From Candidatus Peribacteria bacterium (lineage in GTDB: Bacteria; Patescibacteriota; Gracilibacteria; Peribacterales; Peribacteraceae), in assembly GCA_012515645.1 (NCBI GenBank), contig JAAYXY010000073.1:1-6156 (forward strand): 6,156 nt of DNA. The letters run 5' to 3'. This document shows positions 1 through 4,272 of the stretch, one piece after another. Made by a program: the position numbers and the translations under genes. The notes beneath the pieces were generated by a model. It did not search any database. It was not told where the DNA came from and was given only the letters and a program-made list of their open reading frames with translations. Positions within the stretch are counted from its first letter, which is position 1. Every line of letters begins with the position of its first letter.

Positions 1-414
1 CAGCGTGTACGCAGGCTGAGCTCCCACCACACTCACCTGCATGTTCTGATTCCCTGCAATTGCCTGCATGTTCCCCGTGAGCACAGGAGAAATACCGGAA
101 ATACCTGCCACGTGCGTTTCGATCGCACGTACGTCATTGGATGTGAGCGTGCTGGAAGATGCCCCACCGCCGGCACGGCGGAAGAGGGAACGCACATCCG
201 TCTGCGTCGGGCTGCCCGGCTGCACAATGAGCAGATTCGTTCCCAGGCTCTCAATCCGCTCTGTAATCTGCTGTTGGGAACCTTTGCCTATGCCCACCAT
301 GAGCACCACGGATGCGACGCCGATAATCACGCCAAGCATGGTCAGTACGGAACGCATCGTATTACTGCGAATGGCATCGAAAGCGCTGCGGAGATTTTCC
401 AGAAAAGCAAGCAT
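1..414 (-). CDS. MacB-type ABC transporter permease, N-terminal part (runs off the left edge)
   Basis: This is the membrane subunit of a MacB/FtsX-superfamily ABC exporter, which couples ATP hydrolysis in the cytoplasm to movement of substrate or conformational work outside the membrane. The 138 visible codons start at ATG 414-412. Residues 1-20 form the short amphipathic N-terminus typical of the family. Residues 22-43 are the first transmembrane helix, with the family pattern LTMLGVIIGVASVV, followed by IGKGSQQQI and SLGTNLLIVQPG (residues 56-67), which opens the extracytoplasmic MacB core domain. The remaining core domain and the last three TM helices lie outside the window. The start is 1 nt after the TAG of the upstream ATPase gene, with no Shine-Dalgarno sequence, so translational coupling is likely. 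Unlike E. coli MacB, the ATPase is a separate polypeptide. The family call is firm; the substrate is unknown. Confidence 0.93.
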   Translation of the reverse strand, partial: MLAFLENLRSAFDAIRSNTMRSVLTMLGVIIGVASVVLMVGIGKGSQQQITERIESLGTNLLIVQPGSPTQTDVRSLFRRAGGGASSSTLTSNDVRAIETHVAGISGISPVLTGNMQAIAGNQNMQVSVVGAQPAYTL

Positions 415-415
415 G

Positions 416-1081
416 CTACTGCGTGTGAATGAGTCCGTCTAAGATACAAATGGTCCGCTTGGCATGGTCCGCGATATTCGGCTCATGCGTGACCATGACA
501 ATCGTGACGCCCCTGGCATTCAGATCATCCAGCAGCGCCATGATTTCGTCTCCTGTTTTGGAATCGAGTGCCCCAGTCGGCTCATCCGCCAAAATGAGGG
601 CGGGGTGTGTCACGAGCGCCCTCGCAATAGAAACCCGCTGCCTCTGCCCACCTGAAAGCTCGTTGGGCAGGTGGTGCATGCGCCCCTCTAGCCCTACGGC
701 CGCGAGCGCCTCTTGTGCACGTCCCATCGCCTCATGACGGTGCACGCCCTGATAGAGCAATGGCTGCATGACCTGCCGCAACGCGTCCATGCGCGGCAGA
801 AGGTTGAATGCCTGGAATACAAAGCCAATGCGTCGGCTTCGTACCTCGGCCTGTTCGCTCTCCGATAAACTGCTCACCTGCCGTTCTTCGAGCTTGTAGG
901 CTCCGGTTGTCGGGGTATCCAAAAGCCCGATGATGTTCATGAGCGTGGACTTACCCGATCCCGATGGACCGATGATCGCGACGAATTCCCCGTTTCTGAT
1001 CGTCAGGGATACGCCTTTGAGCACCGTGAGCGCCTGTGTGCCGAGCGTATACGTCTTGGTGATATCCTGAAGCGTAATCAT
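416..1081 (-). CDS. MacB/LolD-type ABC transporter ATP-binding protein
   Basis: This 221-aa cytoplasmic ATPase powers the adjacent permease. All nucleotide-binding motifs are intact: Walker A GPSGSGKST (residues 38-46), Q-loop glutamine Q90 in FVFQAFNLLPRM, signature LSGGQ (142-146), Walker B LILADE (162-167) with catalytic E167, D-loop ALDS (171-174) and switch histidine H199. Its length is normal for stand-alone members of the LolD/MacB/FtsE group. The FNLLP sequence after the Q-loop and DEPTGALDS are typical of MacB-like exporters rather than importers. The start ATG (1081-1079) lies 13 nt after the adaptor stop. The upstream sequence CACCCTTTTTCCT is pyrimidine-rich and has no Shine-Dalgarno motif. 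The position between adaptor and permease genes matches macAB-like operons. The family is certain; the exported substrate cannot be read from this sequence. Confidence 0.97.
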   Translation of the reverse strand: MITLQDITKTYTLGTQALTVLKGVSLTIRNGEFVAIIGPSGSGKSTLMNIIGLLDTPTTGAYKLEERQVSSLSESEQAEVRSRRIGFVFQAFNLLPRMDALRQVMQPLLYQGVHRHEAMGRAQEALAAVGLEGRMHHLPNELSGGQRQRVSIARALVTHPALILADEPTGALDSKTGDEIMALLDDLNARGVTIVMVTHEPNIADHAKRTICILDGLIHTQ

Positions 1082-1094
1082 AGGAAAAAGGGTG

Positions 1095-3026
1095 CTATCG
1101 CATCATTCCGCCTCCAAAACCGCCCATGGGCATCATCCCACCACGATGCCCGCTGGCATTCGTTGTAGTATTTTGCGTATTGAGCACAACGTTGATCGAC
1201 TGGATGCGATCCCCCGGAGACAAACCCGAGAGTACTTCGGTATATGTACCGTCGGTGATCCCCGTTTTTATGGGAATGGACATGCTGTCTTCGCCAAGAA
1301 CGGATACTCTGTTACCACTCGTGCGCAGTGCGAGGTTGGGCACAGCAATCGCATTTTTTGCAGATGCAATTTGGATTTCCACGGATGCAGTCATGCCCGA
1401 AAGAATCGTGTACTCCTCGCTAGGCTGGAGAACGATCTCTACTGCATACGATACAACACCCGACGTTTGGACAGGCGTCGTGTCTATCATCCCAACTTCT
1501 CCTTCGAACGTCGTGGACGGCAAAGCATCGAACTGAATGATGGCACGCTGTCCTTCTTTGACATGCACCACATCAACCTGATCAAGCTGAACCGTGACAA
1601 TGAAGTACTCAGGATTTTCCAGTACCGCGTACTTGGTTTCACTAGCATCGGCTAGGAGGTTATCTCCTACTTGGAAGTCGATACGGCGGATTACGCCGTC
1701 AAAGGGTGCCCGCAATTCATACTTCTCCAATGCACGCCGCGCTTTTTCCAGGGCAACCTGGCGCTGTGCCAGCGTGTTCTGCTGCTGGCGGATCTGCACA
1801 TCTACGCTCACCGTCGTCTTCTCCATGCTCTGTTCTTCCGCCTGCAAGCGATCCCGCAAACTCGCTATCGTCCGCTCAGCTGTATCTGCTGCCGTTATGC
1901 CGTGTTCCTGTTTCGACTCCAACAATGCAAGATTCTCCCGAGCACTCTCCAAATTTTGGAGCGCAGTATTCTTGCCAGGCTCTGTGAGTGTCGCCTGCTG
2001 ATTCCGCAACGTATCCACCAAGGCGATTGCCGCTGTGCGCTTCGTATTCATCGTCGCCTTCCATGTATTGATGTCCGCATCTGTGTACGACGATGACGGG
2101 ACAGCCGTCCTGAGGAATTCGTACGCTACATCTGTAAGAGTGACTAACTGCTGCCCAAGAGCGATAGCATCTCTGAGAGCCGATTCGAGTACCCGCACGT
2201 CTTCTGTATTGAGCAACGAACCATATGTCGTGCGGAAGGTGTCATACGCCTCCGATGCCCTGTAATAGGCAAACTCGGTCTCGATCTTCTGGTTCTGGTC
2301 GTTGTAGAGGAAGTGGACTGTGAAATTCTTGTAGCGCGTAGCCCCGCGGATTGTGGATTCGCCACTGAGAATTTCCAATATGTCCGCCAGCAATTTATCG
2401 GCATCCGCAATGGCATTGTCTATCTTCGCAGCGAGATCCTGTTGTGCCTTCTTATACGCCGCTTCCTTCTCCAGTACCGTCCTGCGAGCCTGTTCGATCT
2501 GATCTGCTACCTGCATCTGTGCTGCAGGGGCTTCGCCGTATGCCACCTCCATTTGCCGTTCCAATTCGCGCACACTGTTTTGCGCAGATATGAGCGTTTG
2601 GCCACGGCTCGCTTCCAGTTCCTGTAAACGCAGATACGCATCGTTCACCGAAAGCTGTGCCTGGCGGATATCGGCATTGGGATCTGTTTTATCCAGCTCG
2701 GCTATGAGCGCATCGCGCTTGATCGTATCCCCCGCCTCCACATGAACCTTCGCCACTTTTCCCTGCACGTTAAAACGCATGTGCTGTTCGTTCGCCAACG
2801 TCACCGTCCCAAGCGCTTTCAGCGAAAGACCAATATCTCTCCTGCCAACAGTCACAATCTCGCCGACAATTTCCTGTGCCCCCGTGCCGCCTCCAACAGT
2901 GCTGTATATCACTGCCAACATCAGGGGGGTTGCCAAGCCCAGGAGCACGCTTTTCCACTGCAACTGCTGCAGAAATGCCTGCAGACGCAGAGGAAGCCGG
3001 TGCTGTAATGTGGAGAAGAACATCAT
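1095..3026 (-). CDS. MacA/HlyD-like membrane fusion (adaptor) protein with long helical insert
   Basis: This 643-aa protein is probably the extracytoplasmic adaptor of the MacB-type exporter. One TM anchor lies at about residues 26-45. The two halves of a lipoyl/biotinyl-like domain are at about 88-115 (NVQGKVAKVHVEAGDTI) and 437-458 (YELRAPFDGVIRRIDFQVGD). A beta-barrel follows at about 470-555 and a membrane-proximal domain at about 556-617. The tail (629-643) is Gly/Met-rich. Between the lipoyl halves lie about 320 residues: coiled-coil arms at roughly 118-205 and 355-436 and an inserted helical module at roughly 206-350. Typical MacA is about 370 residues with a much shorter hairpin. There are no cysteines. 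The frame begins with two ATGs (3026 and 3023); the first was chosen, 15 nt after the preceding stop, and neither has a Shine-Dalgarno sequence. The fold and partner are well supported; the role of the insert is unknown. Similar inserts are, from memory, common in Patescibacteria adaptors. Confidence 0.93.
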   Translation of the reverse strand: MMFFSTLQHRLPLRLQAFLQQLQWKSVLLGLATPLMLAVIYSTVGGGTGAQEIVGEIVTVGRRDIGLSLKALGTVTLANEQHMRFNVQGKVAKVHVEAGDTIKRDALIAELDKTDPNADIRQAQLSVNDAYLRLQELEASRGQTLISAQNSVRELERQMEVAYGEAPAAQMQVADQIEQARRTVLEKEAAYKKAQQDLAAKIDNAIADADKLLADILEILSGESTIRGATRYKNFTVHFLYNDQNQKIETEFAYYRASEAYDTFRTTYGSLLNTEDVRVLESALRDAIALGQQLVTLTDVAYEFLRTAVPSSSYTDADINTWKATMNTKRTAAIALVDTLRNQQATLTEPGKNTALQNLESARENLALLESKQEHGITAADTAERTIASLRDRLQAEEQSMEKTTVSVDVQIRQQQNTLAQRQVALEKARRALEKYELRAPFDGVIRRIDFQVGDNLLADASETKYAVLENPEYFIVTVQLDQVDVVHVKEGQRAIIQFDALPSTTFEGEVGMIDTTPVQTSGVVSYAVEIVLQPSEEYTILSGMTASVEIQIASAKNAIAVPNLALRTSGNRVSVLGEDSMSIPIKTGITDGTYTEVLSGLSPGDRIQSINVVLNTQNTTTNASGHRGGMMPMGGFGGGMMR

Positions 3027-3041
3027 AATATTATGGTGAGA

Positions 3042-3482
3042 TTATTCTGGAAGGTCATCATATTCGCGAGAAACGGGAAATTTGAGAGGAATGCCTCGCT
3101 CCTGGGCAATATCCATGAGCTTTTTGCCATGTGAGAGTTCTTCGCGCAGCTGTTCAGGAGACATACCCATGCGCTCAGCAATACGCTGCACAAACTCTTG
3201 TCTGTCATCATCGCGCATCCATGGTGGAGGCATGCGCAACTGTATCCCATGCTCTTTCGCAATATCCATCATTGATTTCCCCTGTGCAAGTTCACTGCGC
3301 AATGCATCACGCGACATTCCTAACTGCTCTGTGACATCGACAAACTGTTGGCGTTCTCTCTCCAGCGAAGCACTCTCGTGCAATGTATGCGTCCTGCGCC
3401 ATTGCAATGGACCTATGAGCAATCCAAACAACATCAGAACAGTTAGGATACCGATTACGAAGGATGAAAACTGTATAGACAT
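3042..3482 (-). CDS. Single-TM protein with two copies of a GM-(S)-GK-IA helical motif
   Basis: This 146-aa protein is of unrecognised function. Residues 5-26 form one hydrophobic TM segment near the N-terminus, followed by WRR, so the C-terminal part may lie inside or outside the cell; the operon context favours outside. Two repeats follow, at residues 47-83 and 97-134, each reading roughly AExxGMSxxxLRxELxxGKxxMDIAxExGIxL, with the cores 51 residues apart. They are linked by a proline-rich turn (MPPPWM, 84-89) and acidic residues. The same unit occurs once in the upstream gene product. Similar short helix pairs recur in bacterial exported proteins of the DUF2680 kind, but I cannot assign a family. 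The ATG (3482-3480) lies 18 nt after the upstream TAA, with TTCTCTCT but no Shine-Dalgarno motif ahead of it. The gene sits just before the adaptor gene, so an accessory role in that system is plausible but unproven. Confidence 0.85.
   Translation of the reverse strand: MSIQFSSFVIGILTVLMLFGLLIGPLQWRRTHTLHESASLERERQQFVDVTEQLGMSRDALRSELAQGKSMMDIAKEHGIQLRMPPPWMRDDDRQEFVQRIAERMGMSPEQLREELSHGKKLMDIAQERGIPLKFPVSREYDDLPE
3106..3269 (-). repeat. Internal duplication in the 146-aa protein gene
   Basis: The identical 11-mer GCAATATCCAT (plus strand) occurs at 3106-3116 and 3259-3269, exactly 153 nt or 51 codons apart. It encodes the MDIA part of each helical motif. Flanking bases have diverged although the protein motif is kept, which points to an old in-frame tandem duplication. 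Confidence 0.6.
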
Positions 3483-3500
3483 ATCTGCAGAGAGAACTGT

Positions 3501-3896
3501 TTAGATATCTGAAACGGAATCTTCACTTGAATCCAACGGGTCATCTGGCACACGTACTGCGCCCGTTCCCTGCGGCACTTCCCCGCGGCGCATCATCCCC
3601 CTAGAAAAATCTACACCACGTTCCTCGGCAATTTCTGGCAACGTCTTACCGGCTTCCATCTCAGCCTGAAGCTCAGTGAGCGTCATGCCAAACTGTTCCG
3701 CCATATTTTGCAAACGCTCAGTATCCATGATGCCCCGCCCCAAAGCATTCGTATCGCCCTGCAAAAATTGCCCTCTCTGCTCCGCCTCGCTTGCGGGCGA
3801 ACTGGTGAAAACCGATTTCAGACTGACAAAAAGCAGGAGCATAATGACACCAGTCGCCAATCCAGTCAGATAGGAACGAAGGTGAATATGTCGCAT
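3501..3896 (-). CDS. Single-TM protein with one copy of the GM-(T)-GK-IA motif; first gene of the cluster
   Basis: This 131-aa protein is of unrecognised function. The N-terminus is basic (MRHIHLR), then residues 9-27 form a TM helix or uncleaved signal anchor. A polar linker (28-60) leads to one helical motif at residues 62-97 (FGMTLTELQAEMEAGKTLPEIAEERG at 69-94 in spaced form: G70, M71, G83, K84, I89, A90, G94), matching the two copies in the next gene. The C-terminus is MMRRGEVPQG followed by a strongly acidic tail rich in D, S and E (118-131). I chose ATG 3896-3894; an in-frame TTG two codons upstream (3902) would add only two residues and is less likely. A 23-nt pyrimidine tract lies just upstream on the coding strand. 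As the promoter-proximal gene it probably shares a transcript with the adaptor and ABC genes. It contains no cysteine and no catalytic motif that I recognise. Confidence 0.82.
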   Translation of the reverse strand: MRHIHLRSYLTGLATGVIMLLLFVSLKSVFTSSPASEAEQRGQFLQGDTNALGRGIMDTERLQNMAEQFGMTLTELQAEMEAGKTLPEIAEERGVDFSRGMMRRGEVPQGTGAVRVPDDPLDSSEDSVSDI

Positions 3897-4017
3897 GTAC
3901 AAGAGGGGAAAAAGAGAAAAAAATACGATGGAAAAGCGTGTCTGGTATTGGTAGTACGCAATCGACAGGAATATGTTTTCATATATTTTCTGGATTCCTA
4001 TCCGCTACACTGCCGCA
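3897..4017. promoter_or_regulatory. Divergent intergenic region carrying promoters for both directions
   Basis: This is the only sizeable non-coding stretch in the window. It is more AT-rich than the flanking genes and lies between the starts of the minus-strand ABC operon and the plus-strand Smr gene, so both promoters should be here. On the operon side, bases 3901-3923 are all purine on the plus strand, which gives the operon mRNA an uninterrupted T/C leader just before its ATG. I could not find a convincing -35/-10 pair for the operon. The AT-rich core around 3971-3990 is a plausible place for polymerase binding. Confidence 0.55.
4006..4011 (+). promoter_or_regulatory. Candidate -10 element for leaderless Smr mRNA
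   Basis: TACACT fits the TANNNT -10 pattern and ends 6 nt before the ATG at 4018. That spacing would put the transcript start at or next to the A of the start codon, giving a leaderless mRNA. This agrees with the missing Shine-Dalgarno sequence. No good -35 hexamer is visible 16-18 nt upstream, so this remains a weak prediction. Confidence 0.3.
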
Positions 4018-4272
4018 ATGAGCAAGCTCAAGCTCGATCTCCACGAAATCTTCCGCAACGGAAAAGCAATTTCCCAGGAACTTGGACGTATCATTGACGA
4101 AGCCAACGAGAAACACATCAAAATGGTAGAGATTATTCCCGGCAAAGGAAGCGGCCAACTCAAACGGCGAGTCATCCGTTTCCTGAACGAACCATACATT
4201 CGGAATAGATACCACCGATTCGAGGTGGATGAGAAGAATCATGGCAGAATCTTCGTGCACTTCCGGCATTAA
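4018..4272 (+). CDS. Small stand-alone Smr-domain protein
   Basis: This 84-aa protein consists almost entirely of a Smr (small MutS-related) domain, a fold linked to nucleic-acid nicking or RNA cleavage when found in MutS2 and in stand-alone proteins. Motifs seen: LDLH at residues 6-9, a helix RIIDEANEKHIKMVEI at 24-39, the glycine loop PGKGSGQLKRRV at 41-52, and a terminal strand GRIFVHF at 76-82. The loop normally reads HGKGTGxLR; here the histidine is proline. The frame stays open back to an ATG at 3973, but that would add 15 hydrophobic residues (FSYIFWIP and so on) outside the domain, so ATG 4018 is preferred. The gene has its own promoter region, is divergent from the ABC operon, and overlaps the surface-protein gene tail to tail. 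The cellular role is not determinable here; domain identity is strong. Confidence 0.9.
   Translation: MSKLKLDLHEIFRNGKAISQELGRIIDEANEKHIKMVEIIPGKGSGQLKRRVIRFLNEPYIRNRYHRFEVDEKNHGRIFVHFRH

Noticed and set aside
1092..1655. Plus-strand open frame of 187 codons antisense to the adaptor gene
   Set aside because: The opposite strand encodes a clear MacA-like protein. The plus-strand translation shows no domain, is rich in Arg, Cys and His, and looks like a complement-strand artefact.
3924..3990. Sigma-70 type promoter for the ABC operon
   Set aside because: No pair of hexamers with 16-18 nt spacing matched well enough on the minus strand. Only the region, not the site, can be proposed.
3973..4017. 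Upstream ATG extending the Smr protein by 15 residues
   Set aside because: The extra residues are hydrophobic and aromatic, lie in the AT-rich promoter stretch, and are not part of the Smr domain.
4212..4228. Inverted repeat CCACC/GGTGG as a terminator
   Set aside because: The stem is only 5 bp, has no T-run after it on either strand, and lies inside Smr coding sequence.
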